A DNA stretch of 64,000 nucleotides from CAYJEJ01 sp964369315 (lineage in GTDB: Bacteria > Pseudomonadota > Alphaproteobacteria > UBA3830 > JAIRWN01): contig CAYJEJ010000004.1 in NCBI GenBank assembly GCA_964369315.1, forward strand, positions 28,435 to 92,434, in the 5' to 3' direction. The notes below the pieces were generated by a model, which was not told the DNA's origin, ran no database searches, and saw only the letters and a program-made list of their open reading frames with translations. Below are positions 17,179 to 25,415 of the stretch, piece by piece; within the stretch, counting starts at the first letter, position 1; the number at the start of each line of letters is the position of its first letter. The position numbers were made by a program, and so were the translations under genes.

Positions 17179-18174
17179 TTAGTTTCCATAACTGAGGTGC
17201 ATCGCATCTCTTACTAATGCTATTGTTTGCATTGCACGAGATTTTGCCGCAAGAATCCCCTCCCTTAAAACGTTGTCTATATATTCACGATTCAGGGATT
17301 TTCTTTTTTCTCTTATGGGTTCAAGCATCGTCTGGAGCGTTTCGTTCAGTATGTTTTTTATGACAACATCACCAAGACCGCCCCGTTGATATTTTTGCTT
17401 GAGCTCTTCAACCTCGGCTTTATTTGGGTGAAACGCGTCGAGGTAAGTAAACACCACGTTTCCTTCAACTTGACCGCGGTCGCTCGCGTGAATGTGGTTG
17501 GGGTCGGTGAACATAGAAAAGACTTTTTGTTTAATCACGTCAGGTTCGTCAGATAAAAATATCGCATTCCCCAAAGATTTACTCGCCTTTGCCTGCCCAT
17601 CAACGCCAATAAGCCGTGGCGTATTGCTCAGGTATGGCTGAGCCTCTTTAAGGCAGTCAGTATTATAAATTTTGTTGAACTTACGGACAATCTCGTTCGT
17701 TTGTTCTATCATCGGTATTTGGTCATTTCCCACAGGAACCAGCTCAGCCTGAAAGATTGTAATATCGGCGGCTTGGTTTATTGGATAGCACAAAAATCCA
17801 GCGGGGATATTCGAGCCATATCCTTTCTGACGAATTTCTGCCTTAACAGTCGGGTTTCGCTCTAAGCGACTGAGCGTGACGAGGTTAAGGTAATAGATGG
17901 TTAGTTCGGTAATTTCTGGAATTTGGGATTGTATGAATATTGTCGTTTTTTCAGGGTCTATTCCAACGGCGAGATAGTCATGAACCAGTTCATAAACGCT
18001 ATTGCGAATTTTCGAAGGGTTATCAAAATTATCAGTCAATGCCTGAACGTCTGCAATCATGATATATTGCTTAAACTCGTTTTGCAATTTCACACGGCTC
18101 ATCAACGAGCCGACATAGTGCCCCAAGTGAAGGCGACCAGAAGGTCTATCGCCGGTTAATATTATCTTACTCAT
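17179..18174 (-). CDS. trpS: Tryptophanyl-tRNA synthetase
   Basis: This class Ic aminoacyl-tRNA synthetase of 331 residues charges tRNA-Trp. Near the N-terminus, DRPSGRLHLGHYVGSL contains the HIGH-type signature HLGH. The KMSKS loop appears as KASKSLGNAI at about residue 195. VGNDQIPMIEQTNEI and the anticodon-binding helical C-terminus follow family order. It lies downstream of murJ on the same strand but is separated from it by a clear terminator, so it probably has its own promoter in the roughly 100-base gap. The 140-base stretch between it and the terminator of the exported protein gene shows no gene. Confidence 0.95.
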   Translation of the reverse strand: MSKIILTGDRPSGRLHLGHYVGSLMSRVKLQNEFKQYIMIADVQALTDNFDNPSKIRNSVYELVHDYLAVGIDPEKTTIFIQSQIPEITELTIYYLNLVTLSRLERNPTVKAEIRQKGYGSNIPAGFLCYPINQAADITIFQAELVPVGNDQIPMIEQTNEIVRKFNKIYNTDCLKEAQPYLSNTPRLIGVDGQAKASKSLGNAIFLSDEPDVIKQKVFSMFTDPNHIHASDRGQVEGNVVFTYLDAFHPNKAEVEELKQKYQRGGLGDVVIKNILNETLQTMLEPIREKRKSLNREYIDNVLREGILAAKSRAMQTIALVRDAMHLSYGN

Positions 18175-18206
18175 ACTTATCCCTCTTATCGTTTAATAAA
18201 GCCTTC

Positions 18207-18239
18207 AAAAAAAACACGGCGTCTTTTCAGGGACGCCGC
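18207..18239 (-). terminator. Rho-independent terminator of murJ
   Basis: On the minus strand, CGGCGTC, loop CCTGAAAA, GACGCCG forms a perfect 7-bp stem followed by TGTTTTTTTT, 38 bases beyond the murJ stop. Confidence 0.88.
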
Positions 18240-18276
18240 AAATCACATATACAGAGATTGATTGAAAAACGTGTGA

Positions 18277-19854
18277 TTATTTATCTTTTGCACATTCTTC
18301 AGCAATTTTTTCATACTCTTTTATGGCAGAAAAGGCACCCAAAGTTCTGCCAACAGCCCAGAATATTAATGATGATATTACAGTTATAATAATCACCGTA
18401 ATTGCCTGTGTAAACGCACCACACATATAATAATCGGTCGCATAAATATCCATGCCATAGACACTCACAGTCATCGCACCTGTCGCAATCAAGAGCTTAA
18501 AGCAAGCAAGCCATGTTTTATTCAGCACATGCAGTTCACCTTTGCGTATTAAAACTCCATAAAGGACAAACATATTGACCCAAGATGAGACTGATATTGC
18601 AGCTGCTATTCCAACATGTCCAAGCCCTATTTCCTTGAACGCAGGAATAAAGAAAAACGCAGCAACAAAGTTGGCAACCAGTGCTATTCCACCTGCGATG
18701 ACGGGGATTTTTACATTTTTTTGTGCAAAAAATGTCGTTGAAAATATTTTGGTTAATATATAAGACGGAAGACCCAAGGCAAACGCTGCCAATGCTGGTG
18801 CGGCGTTATGAACCTGTGTTGGACCAAATTTGCCATGCCCATAAAACATGCCTGTCATGGGCTCAGACAACACAGAAAAGAGCACAGTCGTTGGCAATAT
18901 AAGGGCAAGACCAAAAACCACACCCATATTTAATTGGGCACTCGCTCCTTTAATGTTTTTTGCTTGCAAAAATTTGGACAAAGGAGGCAATAAAACGGTG
19001 CTAAGTGATATACCGATTATTCCAAGCGGGATTTGGTTCACGTGGTCGGTATAATATATGTAAGACACAGAACCTGACGGCAAAAATGACGCCAAGCTGA
19101 TGCACCCGATAAGTATATTAATTTGCCAAACACCAGCACCCACAGCCCCTGGGATAATCCTTTTGATGACGGCCGTTGCTTCGGAAGAGGGCTTTTTCAT
19201 CGTAATTCTTATGCTAAAGCCGTGTTTTTTAACGTTCGTCCAAAGTATCAACACCTGTAAGACACCAGAGATAAGTGTCGCCCATGCCATCATATGTGCA
19301 ATATTTGGCAGACCAAAATAGCCCAAAACCAATGCAGTTATCACGCAGATATTAAGTGCAAGCTGAACCCCAGCAGGCATTGCAAATTTGTTGATGGCGT
19401 TTAATATACCGCCAAATAACGCAACAATAAATGAGGTTAAAACGAACGGAAAACAGATATAACCCAGCTCAATCGCATAATGATATTGCTCGCTTCCAAC
19501 CTTAAAACCAGGGGCTAACCCTTTAATAATCCAAGAAAAACCTGAGAACGAAACAATCGCTATTATCGCTAAGATTAATGCTAGTAATGTCAAAACCTGA
19601 GATGCCATGACCTCTGCGACGTTTTTGCCCTCTTTATTCAAGATGCCAGAAAATCTGGGTAAGAACGCTGCGTTAAAAGCACCTTCCGCGAACAATTTTC
19701 TTAATATGTTTGCCAACTTAAACGCAACAGCAAATGCGTCAGTAATTGGACCAGCACCAAGAATTGCGGCCTGTAAAGAGTCGCGTATTAAACTAGTTAT
19801 CCGATAAAGTAAAGTATACCCACCCACGGTGAACATAGATTTGATTGCATTCAT
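18277..19854 (-). CDS. murJ: Lipid II flippase MurJ (MviN)
   Basis: MurJ moves lipid-linked peptidoglycan precursor across the inner membrane. The 525-residue protein has about 14 predicted membrane segments and a typical N-terminus (KSMFTVGGYTLLYRITSLIRDSLQAAILG, then ADAF-like TDAFAVAFKLANILRKLFAEGAFNAAFLPRF). The RKLFAEGAFNAAF block is the MurJ signature, containing the functional Arg and the acidic residue. DHVNQIPLGIIGISLSTVLLPPLS matches the central region. Its presence implies that the organism makes a peptidoglycan precursor. AGGAGGTTCC on the coding strand precedes the ATG. It lies 66 bases downstream of mutS. Confidence 0.96.
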   Translation of the reverse strand: MNAIKSMFTVGGYTLLYRITSLIRDSLQAAILGAGPITDAFAVAFKLANILRKLFAEGAFNAAFLPRFSGILNKEGKNVAEVMASQVLTLLALILAIIAIVSFSGFSWIIKGLAPGFKVGSEQYHYAIELGYICFPFVLTSFIVALFGGILNAINKFAMPAGVQLALNICVITALVLGYFGLPNIAHMMAWATLISGVLQVLILWTNVKKHGFSIRITMKKPSSEATAVIKRIIPGAVGAGVWQINILIGCISLASFLPSGSVSYIYYTDHVNQIPLGIIGISLSTVLLPPLSKFLQAKNIKGASAQLNMGVVFGLALILPTTVLFSVLSEPMTGMFYGHGKFGPTQVHNAAPALAAFALGLPSYILTKIFSTTFFAQKNVKIPVIAGGIALVANFVAAFFFIPAFKEIGLGHVGIAAAISVSSWVNMFVLYGVLIRKGELHVLNKTWLACFKLLIATGAMTVSVYGMDIYATDYYMCGAFTQAITVIIITVISSLIFWAVGRTLGAFSAIKEYEKIAEECAKDK

Positions 19855-19920
19855 TGAGGAACCTCCTTTAAAACGGTTATGTGAAAAATTAATGTTTTTT
19901 CATGTAAATGACAAGACTAT

Positions 19921-22554
19921 TTATTTTATCTTATTTTTAAATTTGTTTTTCAGCTCGAAAAGTGTGTCCAAGGCTTGCTTTGGCGAGAGGTTATCGAGGT
20001 CATACATCTCTAACATCCCGAGCATGTCGTTGTTTTCGTATTTTTCTTCATCATTATTTAATAAATCCGGTGTAACTGACACGGTTTTTCCTCGTTCAAG
20101 CTCGTCTAATATGATTTGGGCTCGTTTTATAACGGTTTGTGGAATCCCAGCCATCTCGGCGACGTGTAGTCCGTAAGACTTGCTTGCGGTTCCGTCGATT
20201 ATTTCGTGATGGAAGATTAATTTGCCATTCCAATCTTGAATTTTTGGTGTTTGACACTTCAGACCCTTCAAATATTTTGCAACATTAGTCAGTTCATGAT
20301 AGTGCGTTGCAAACAAAGCCCGACATTTGTTTTGGTTATGGATTTGCTCTAAGATAGCCCATGCTAGTGATAACCCATCAAACGTTGATGTTCCTCGACC
20401 AACCTCATCAAGAATAACAAAAGACTTATCACTGGCTTGATGAAGGATGGCTGATGTTTCTATCATCTCAACCATAAAGGTCGAGCGACCCCGAGCCAAC
20501 TCATCACTGGCACCGATACGGCTGAAGATTTTATCGACCACACCAATTTCGGTGTGTTTTGCTGGTACAAAAAAACCAGATTGTGCCATTATTATAATAA
20601 GGGCGTTTTGTCTCAAAAATGTGCTTTTCCCAGACATGTTGGGGCCTGTAAGAAGGTCGACCCTAGTCATTTCATCGAGAAAACAATCGTTCGGCACAAA
20701 AGTTTGCTCTGAATTTTGGGTTATTTGCTCAACTATTGGGTGACGACCGCCCTTTATATATAGCGAATAAGACTCGCTTAAACTTGGTCGGGAGTAATTG
20801 CGTTTTTTAGTAACAAACGCCATCGAAGACGATAAGTCCAAAACAGCCAATGCATTTGCTAGGTTTTTAAGGTTATTAAACTCTTCAGCGATTAAAGAGA
20901 GGATAGAGTGATATATTTTTAGTTCGATTTCTAGGGCAGCTTCTTGAGAATTTTCAATTTGTTCCTGAAGGTGTGTTAATTCAGTTGTGACATAGCGAAC
21001 GGCATTAACTAGCGTTTGGCGATGAGTGAACAAATCTTTTGGCATTCGTCCGCTTTGAGATGACGGCACCTCAACATACCAGCCCCAGATGTTGTTTTGT
21101 CTGATTTTTAGCGATTGAACGCCTGTGATGGAGACATATTTTTCCCTAAGCTGGTCGATGTATAGGTGAGATTGTGTTTTTAAATCGTTCAGTTTATCAA
21201 GCTCTTCGTTATAACCCTTTTTAACAAAGCCGCCTTCTTTGTGCGAGTTTGGAGGAGTATCTATTAAGGTTTTTTCCAAGATATTTTGGATGTGAGAGAA
21301 GTCTTTTATTTTTTTAAAATAATCGCCAAGCTCTCCGCTAGATGTATCAAAGTTTAATAAATTAGCCGATAGTTTTTGCTTCAACTCTGAATAAATTTCA
21401 ATTGAGAGCTTTATGTTTAATACATCCTTTAACGATGCTCTCAAAAACATCACTCGCGAGAGGCTGCGTTCTAGGTCGGGGCAATATTTTAATCGCTGAC
21501 GTATTTCATCAATCAAGTCTGAGTGGTTGACAAAAAATTCAATGGCGTGAAGTCTGCTGTTTAATTCTGGAATGCTGAGTATAGGGGCAGATAAGCGAGA
21601 ACGTAAAAGCCTTGCTCCAGCTGAACAAGATGTCTCGTCCAAACAGTCGGCTAATGACATGGAGTTTTGTTGGTCGGTTGATAAAAGCTCCAAACTTTTT
21701 CTTGTTGCAATGTCGATTTGCATAAAATCTTCAGTGTGGATTTTTATTGGTGGGGACAGCCTCGGCAATTGAGATTTTTGAGTAATTGAAAGATATTCAA
21801 CTAATGCACCGCAAACAGAAATTTCTGGTTGATTAAATTGCCCAAAGCTGTCCAATGTTTGGACGTTGAAAATTTTTTCTAAACGAATTTTTTCCGCCGT
21901 TGCAGAAAATTTTACATCAGGGATTGGGGTGATGCTCGCATTAAATAATTCAGTAATTTCTTTTAAGTCTATGCTTTCAATCAATGAAGAAGCACACAAA
22001 ATTTCTTTTGGCTCAAACCTCGAAAGTTCAGAAATCAATGCTTCTTGTTTTATCGTCTCCACAACAAACGTGCCAGTGGAAATATCGATTGCAGAAAAGC
22101 TAAAACAGTCTTTATTAAATGCTTTTCCAAAAAAAGAATGGGGAATGATGGATATTAAAAAATTATTATGTTTTGCCTGTAAAAGGTTGTCCTCAGTTAT
22201 GGTGCCAGAGGTTGCTATTCGTACCACGGCACGTTTAACAATGGCCTTATACCCACGTTTTTTTGCTTCTTGAGGGGTTTCTGTTTGGTCGCAAATGGCA
22301 ACTCGGAAACCAGATTTGATGAGTTTTTGCATATATAAATCGAGCGAAGCTGCAGGCACCCCGCACATGGGGATGTTTTCCTCCAGATGTTTCCCGCGAT
22401 GGGTCAGTGCTATGTCTAGGGTGGCGGATGCTATTTTGGCATCGTCAAAAAATAATTCAAAAAAATCCCCCATCCTGAAGAATAATAAACAGTCTGTATA
22501 TTGAGATTTGATTTCCAAATACTGCTTCATCATCGGGGTTGTTTGTTCTTCCAT
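19921..22554 (-). CDS. mutS: DNA mismatch repair protein MutS
   Basis: MutS recognises mismatches and small loops and recruits MutL. The 877-residue protein has all domains: mismatch-binding domain I with the GDFFELF motif (Phe wedge and Glu contact; usually GDFYELF), connector, core and clamp, and the ABC-type ATPase with Walker A GPNMSGKST, signature RGRSTFMVEM and Walker B VILDEVGRGTSTFDG. The C-terminal DLDNLSPKQALDTLFELK segment is the usual HTH/dimer region. Length matches the family (about 850-880). The start is ATG 22554 on the minus strand. It is divergent from tdk, with a 119-base intergenic region holding a perfect inverted repeat. Confidence 0.97.
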   Translation of the reverse strand: MEEQTTPMMKQYLEIKSQYTDCLLFFRMGDFFELFFDDAKIASATLDIALTHRGKHLEENIPMCGVPAASLDLYMQKLIKSGFRVAICDQTETPQEAKKRGYKAIVKRAVVRIATSGTITEDNLLQAKHNNFLISIIPHSFFGKAFNKDCFSFSAIDISTGTFVVETIKQEALISELSRFEPKEILCASSLIESIDLKEITELFNASITPIPDVKFSATAEKIRLEKIFNVQTLDSFGQFNQPEISVCGALVEYLSITQKSQLPRLSPPIKIHTEDFMQIDIATRKSLELLSTDQQNSMSLADCLDETSCSAGARLLRSRLSAPILSIPELNSRLHAIEFFVNHSDLIDEIRQRLKYCPDLERSLSRVMFLRASLKDVLNIKLSIEIYSELKQKLSANLLNFDTSSGELGDYFKKIKDFSHIQNILEKTLIDTPPNSHKEGGFVKKGYNEELDKLNDLKTQSHLYIDQLREKYVSITGVQSLKIRQNNIWGWYVEVPSSQSGRMPKDLFTHRQTLVNAVRYVTTELTHLQEQIENSQEAALEIELKIYHSILSLIAEEFNNLKNLANALAVLDLSSSMAFVTKKRNYSRPSLSESYSLYIKGGRHPIVEQITQNSEQTFVPNDCFLDEMTRVDLLTGPNMSGKSTFLRQNALIIIMAQSGFFVPAKHTEIGVVDKIFSRIGASDELARGRSTFMVEMIETSAILHQASDKSFVILDEVGRGTSTFDGLSLAWAILEQIHNQNKCRALFATHYHELTNVAKYLKGLKCQTPKIQDWNGKLIFHHEIIDGTASKSYGLHVAEMAGIPQTVIKRAQIILDELERGKTVSVTPDLLNNDEEKYENNDMLGMLEMYDLDNLSPKQALDTLFELKNKFKNKIK

Positions 22555-22620
22555 TTAGTTTTCCAATCAGGGTCTATAAATAAATCATTAAAAACATAAA
22601 ATCACTGGACTAATGCTTTT

Positions 22621-22637
22621 TTATGTACGATACATAA
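22621..22637. repeat. Perfect inverted repeat between mutS and tdk
   Basis: TTATGTA, spacer CGA, TACATAA gives two exact 7-base arms in the divergent mutS-tdk region, about 37 bases before the tdk ATG. It could be an operator; no regulator can be named. Confidence 0.4.
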
Positions 22638-22673
22638 GCTATAAAAGATTATATTTTTTTAAGGGTACAGTAA

Positions 22674-23261
22674 ATGGCTAAGGTGTATTTTTATTATTCA
22701 GCTATGAACGCTGGTAAATCAACAAATCTTTTGCAATCCGCTTATAACTATAATGAACGAGGTATGGAATGTGTTTTATTTATACCAGAAATTGACGATA
22801 GGTTTGGAAAGGGGACAATCACCTCGAGAATAGGGCTTTCCTCACCTGCAGTGTGCATAGGAAAAGAAACTAATTTGTTTTTATATGTTGAAAAAAAGGT
22901 GCTCGAGGGTCAAAAATTATCCTGTGTCCTAGTCGATGAATCGCAGTTTTTGTCTCGCCAGCAGGTTTTGCAATTGACGAATATTGCTGATGTTTTGAAT
23001 ATCCCTGTTTTAGCATATGGTCTAAGGACGGACTTTTTGGGGCAGTTGTTTGAAGGGAGCAGATATCTTTTGGCTTGGGCTGATGAATTAGAAGAGCTGA
23101 GAACGGTTTGTTTCTGCGGTAAAAAAGCAACAATGAACATGCGTCAAGACAAAGACGGAAATCCTGTTGTCTGCGGTGAGCAGGTCGATATTGGTGCAGA
23201 GGATAAGTATACTACTCTTTGCCGAAAGCATTTTAAAGAAAAGGTTTTAAAGGATTTATAA
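22674..23261 (+). CDS. tdk: Thymidine kinase (type II)
   Basis: Tdk phosphorylates thymidine to dTMP in nucleoside salvage. The 195-residue protein shows the P-loop SAMNAGKST (9-17), the catalytic Glu in VLVDESQFL (about 85-93), and a C-terminal zinc site with CFCGKKA plus later Cys residues in VVCGEQ and CRKHF, so four Cys ligands are available. The nucleoside-binding lasso YTTLCRKH is present. Size matches bacterial TK1-like enzymes. The ymdB-like gene starts 9 bases after its stop, so the two probably form an operon. Together with ThyX this gives two dTMP sources. Confidence 0.96.
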   Translation: MAKVYFYYSAMNAGKSTNLLQSAYNYNERGMECVLFIPEIDDRFGKGTITSRIGLSSPAVCIGKETNLFLYVEKKVLEGQKLSCVLVDESQFLSRQQVLQLTNIADVLNIPVLAYGLRTDFLGQLFEGSRYLLAWADELEELRTVCFCGKKATMNMRQDKDGNPVVCGEQVDIGAEDKYTTLCRKHFKEKVLKDL

Positions 23262-23269
23262 TATAGCCA

Positions 23270-24088
23270 ATGAAGATATTATTTTTTGGCGATATTGTTG
23301 GTAAGAGTGGTCGCGAAAGCGTAAAAAAGTTCATTTTTCAGATGAGGGGGCAACTTGCCCCTGATTTAATTATCGCGAACGCTGATAATCTCGCACATGG
23401 CTTTGGTATGAATAAAAGCACGGCGGAAGAGATGTTTTCTTGCGGCGTTGATGTGTTAACGGGCGGCAATCATATTTGGGACCAAAAAGACTCTATAAAC
23501 TTTATTGCCCAGTCTCATCAGGTTCTTAGACCACATAATTACCCCACTGACACACCTGCTGTGGGTTGTGTCAAAATAAACACTAAGGGTGGACAAAGCG
23601 TTTTAGTGTTGCACCTGCAAGGGCAGATTAATATGCCCCAATTTTTGAACAGTCCTTTCTATTGTGCAGATGATGTTTTAAAAAAATATACTTTGGGTAA
23701 GGATGTGAACGCTATTTTCATAGATTTTCACGCAGAAACAACATCTGAGAAAATGTGTATGGGGCACTATTTAGACGGGCGTGTTTCAGCTGTTGTTGGA
23801 ACGCATACACATGTGCCTTCTGCCGATGAAAGGGTGCTATCTGGAGGCACTGCATATATGACGGACGTTGGTATGTGCGGGGCGTATGACTCTATGCTCG
23901 GCATGTCAAAGCAATCAGCCATGAACAGAATCTTAAAACAACACAGCCTCCAGTATAATCGCTTTTCTCCGTCCGATGGGCAGGTGAGTGTTTGTGCGGT
24001 GTTGATTGATATCAATGACAACACGGGGTTGGCAAGTTCCATCAAGCCAATAAGATTTGGCGGGTGCTTGTCGCAAACCGTTTGCTAG
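23270..24088 (+). CDS. YmdB-type metallophosphoesterase (TIGR00282 family)
   Basis: This 272-residue calcineurin-like phosphodiesterase is of the YmdB group, which in Bacillus hydrolyses 2',3'-cyclic nucleotides and affects RNA turnover. The dinuclear metal ligands are visible in order: FFGDIVGKSGR (Asp8), ANADN, TGGNHIWDQ (Asn and His), IDFHAETTSEK and VGTHTHVPSADER. The C-terminal TDVGMCGAYDSMLGM is also characteristic. It is coupled to tdk (9-base gap). In many alphaproteobacteria this family is found near genes for nucleotide or RNA metabolism. The physiological substrate here is unknown. Confidence 0.9.
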   Translation: MKILFFGDIVGKSGRESVKKFIFQMRGQLAPDLIIANADNLAHGFGMNKSTAEEMFSCGVDVLTGGNHIWDQKDSINFIAQSHQVLRPHNYPTDTPAVGCVKINTKGGQSVLVLHLQGQINMPQFLNSPFYCADDVLKKYTLGKDVNAIFIDFHAETTSEKMCMGHYLDGRVSAVVGTHTHVPSADERVLSGGTAYMTDVGMCGAYDSMLGMSKQSAMNRILKQHSLQYNRFSPSDGQVSVCAVLIDINDNTGLASSIKPIRFGGCLSQTVC

Positions 24089-24135
24089 AGCTTTGAATAG
24101 CTAGCTTGATTTAGATTTATCACTTGAAGTTTTAG

Positions 24136-24164
24136 TTGACTTTTTTTACAAAATTTGTTACGAT
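24136..24164 (+). promoter_or_regulatory. Sigma-70-type promoter of the hsp20 operon
   Basis: TTGACT at 24136-24141 and TACGAT at 24159-24164 are 17 bases apart, predicting a start near 24171. A CTTGAA at 24123 resembles an RpoH -35 box, but no matching -10 follows, so housekeeping control plus the RNA thermometer is more likely. Confidence 0.6.
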
Positions 24165-24170
24165 ACTACC

Positions 24171-24275
24171 TTAAAAAAACGAGCTCGTTTGCGTTCGTTA
24201 CGCGGTGCCCGAATGGGGCTGTGTTTTTAGCCGAAAGGCTGGTGTTTTTAACTTGCTTTATTAAGGAGTTTTATT
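24171..24275 (+). promoter_or_regulatory. ROSE-like RNA thermometer in the hsp20 leader
   Basis: The roughly 105-base leader can fold into consecutive hairpins: GCGT/ACGC, then GCCC/GGGC with a GAATG loop, then AGCC-GAAA-GGCT with a GNRA loop, and a last one at 24250-24270. In the last, AACTTGCTT faces AAGGAGTT across a UAUU loop. This sequesters the Shine-Dalgarno AAGGAG with the conserved UUGCU motif of ROSE elements, including the expected G-G opposition and a C bulge. ROSE elements repress small heat-shock genes at low temperature by masking the ribosome-binding site. The fold was drawn by hand, not computed. Confidence 0.75.
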
Positions 24276-24737
24276 ATGTCAAGAGTTTCTTTGTTCGATA
24301 GTCCTTTGTTTTTGGGGTTTGACCATTTCGAGAGGTTGGTTGACCAGTTATCAAAGTCTTCTAGTGAAGGTTATCCACCATATAATATAGAACAGGTCGC
24401 AGATTGCGGATTTCGTATTACGCTTGCCGTTGCGGGGTTTACGCCTGAAAGCATTGATGTTTTGGTAGAGGATAACCAACTTACCGTGAAAGGAAGACAG
24501 GTTGAAGACGACCAGCGGACTTATTTGCACAGGGGAATAGCCACTAGGCAATTTCAAAAAACTTTTGTTCTGGCTGAAGGGATAGAGATTTTGGGGGCTG
24601 ATTTTGATAATGGTTTGCTCCACATAAATTTGGTTCGTCCAAAGGCACAATCTCAAGTCAGAAGAATAGAAATTCAAAACAGTACGGACTCAAAAGGGTC
24701 TGTTAAGTCAATTACTGCAAAAAACATTGATAATTAA
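24276..24737 (+). CDS. Small heat-shock protein, Hsp20/IbpA family
   Basis: This 153-residue ATP-independent holdase chaperone has an N-terminal arm of about 35 residues with FDHFERLVDQL, the alpha-crystallin domain at about residues 38-130 (FRITLAVAGFTPESIDVLVEDNQLTVKG, IATRQFQKTFVLAEG, ADFDNGLLHINLVRP) and a C-terminal I-x-I motif (IEI) for oligomer formation. It is typical of class A alphaproteobacterial Hsp20. AAGGAG at 24263-24268 is buried in the predicted thermometer hairpin, so translation should rise with temperature. A DUF1150 gene follows 11 bases after the stop, the usual partner arrangement in this class. Confidence 0.95.
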   Translation: MSRVSLFDSPLFLGFDHFERLVDQLSKSSSEGYPPYNIEQVADCGFRITLAVAGFTPESIDVLVEDNQLTVKGRQVEDDQRTYLHRGIATRQFQKTFVLAEGIEILGADFDNGLLHINLVRPKAQSQVRRIEIQNSTDSKGSVKSITAKNIDN

Positions 24738-24748
24738 GGTGAAATATT

Positions 24749-24979
24749 ATGTTTAACGCGGAAAATCATTGGCTGAGGCATATTTCTGAACAAGAGCTGA
24801 ATTTGTTGGGTTTGAATGTTGTTGCATACATTAAACCAGTTGAAGATAAAAATAATAAAACTGGCGTCACTTTTGATGTTTGCTCAGCAGATGGGTCAGT
24901 TTTGGGCAGTTTTAAGTCATTTGAGCTGGCAGCCATTGCACTTAAACAAAACGATTTGGTTCCGCTTAGCCTACACTAA
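24749..24979 (+). CDS. DUF1150 family protein
   Basis: This short 76-residue protein matches the DUF1150 pattern as I recall it: a helical start, LGLNVVAYIKPVE, a polar segment, FDVCSADGSVLGSF, then AAIALKQNDLVPLSLH. The family is found mainly in alphaproteobacteria directly downstream of hsp20 genes, as here. Function is unknown; co-expression suggests a role in the heat-shock response. AAGGTGA upstream acts as ribosome-binding site. The match is by pattern and context. Confidence 0.8.
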   Translation: MFNAENHWLRHISEQELNLLGLNVVAYIKPVEDKNNKTGVTFDVCSADGSVLGSFKSFELAAIALKQNDLVPLSLH

Positions 24980-25052
24980 AGTAGCAAGGGTTTAGAGATG
25001 AAATTGTCTTAACGCCTGATAGTTGTTGTGTCGATTTTTTTAATCAAAAAAT

Positions 25053-25322
25053 ATGAATAAGAAAGCAAAAGATACCTTAGGGATGGATTCAAAACCAGAT
25101 ATCTCGGTTTTAGAAAAAACATTAAATGACCTTGAACATATTTATCAAATGTCTTTCAATGAGGGGAATTTAGCGTTGGCGCTTAAAGCGAAGGAGATTA
25201 TAAGCAAAATCTGTGGTTTTTTTGATAAAAAAAAGGACACAAAACCATTTGATATCACTAAAGCTAGCGAAGAAGAGTTAGAAACGATTATCGCTCAACT
25301 GCGAGATGAACTTGAAACGTAA
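25053..25322 (+). CDS. Small hypothetical protein (89 residues)
   Basis: I do not recognise this protein. It is highly charged and mostly helical in composition, with Leu-spaced segments (SVLEKTLNDLEHIYQMSF, LALALKAKEIISKI) that could form a coiled coil, a KKKDTKP hinge and an acidic end (EEELETIIAQLRDELET). No signal peptide or membrane segment is seen. No Shine-Dalgarno is visible before ATG 25053; a start at ATG 25083 is possible. It sits alone between the hsp20 operon and miaB on the same strand. The frame is intact and its composition resembles coding sequence, so it is probably real, but confidence is moderate. Confidence 0.55.
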   Translation: MNKKAKDTLGMDSKPDISVLEKTLNDLEHIYQMSFNEGNLALALKAKEIISKICGFFDKKKDTKPFDITKASEEELETIIAQLRDELET

Positions 25323-25415
25323 TTATTGTACTGACGAAAGATAAATTTTAAGGTATTTTTAATTAACGCAAGGTATGAAATATTAAACGTTTTATTTTTA
25401 CGGCTTTGAATTTTT

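Noticed and set aside
24123..24128. CTTGAA as an RpoH -35 box for hsp20
   Set aside because: No CCCATxT-like -10 was found at the proper distance, whereas a good sigma-70 pair lies 13 bases downstream.
24176..24189. Palindrome AAACGAGCTCGTTT as a possible heat-shock operator
   Set aside because: It lies at the start of the untranslated leader and can be part of the thermometer folding; it does not match the CIRCE element of HrcA.
24363..24371. TTATCCACC in hsp20 as a DnaA box
   Set aside because: It has a mismatch in the conserved end and lies inside coding sequence, so it is most likely chance.
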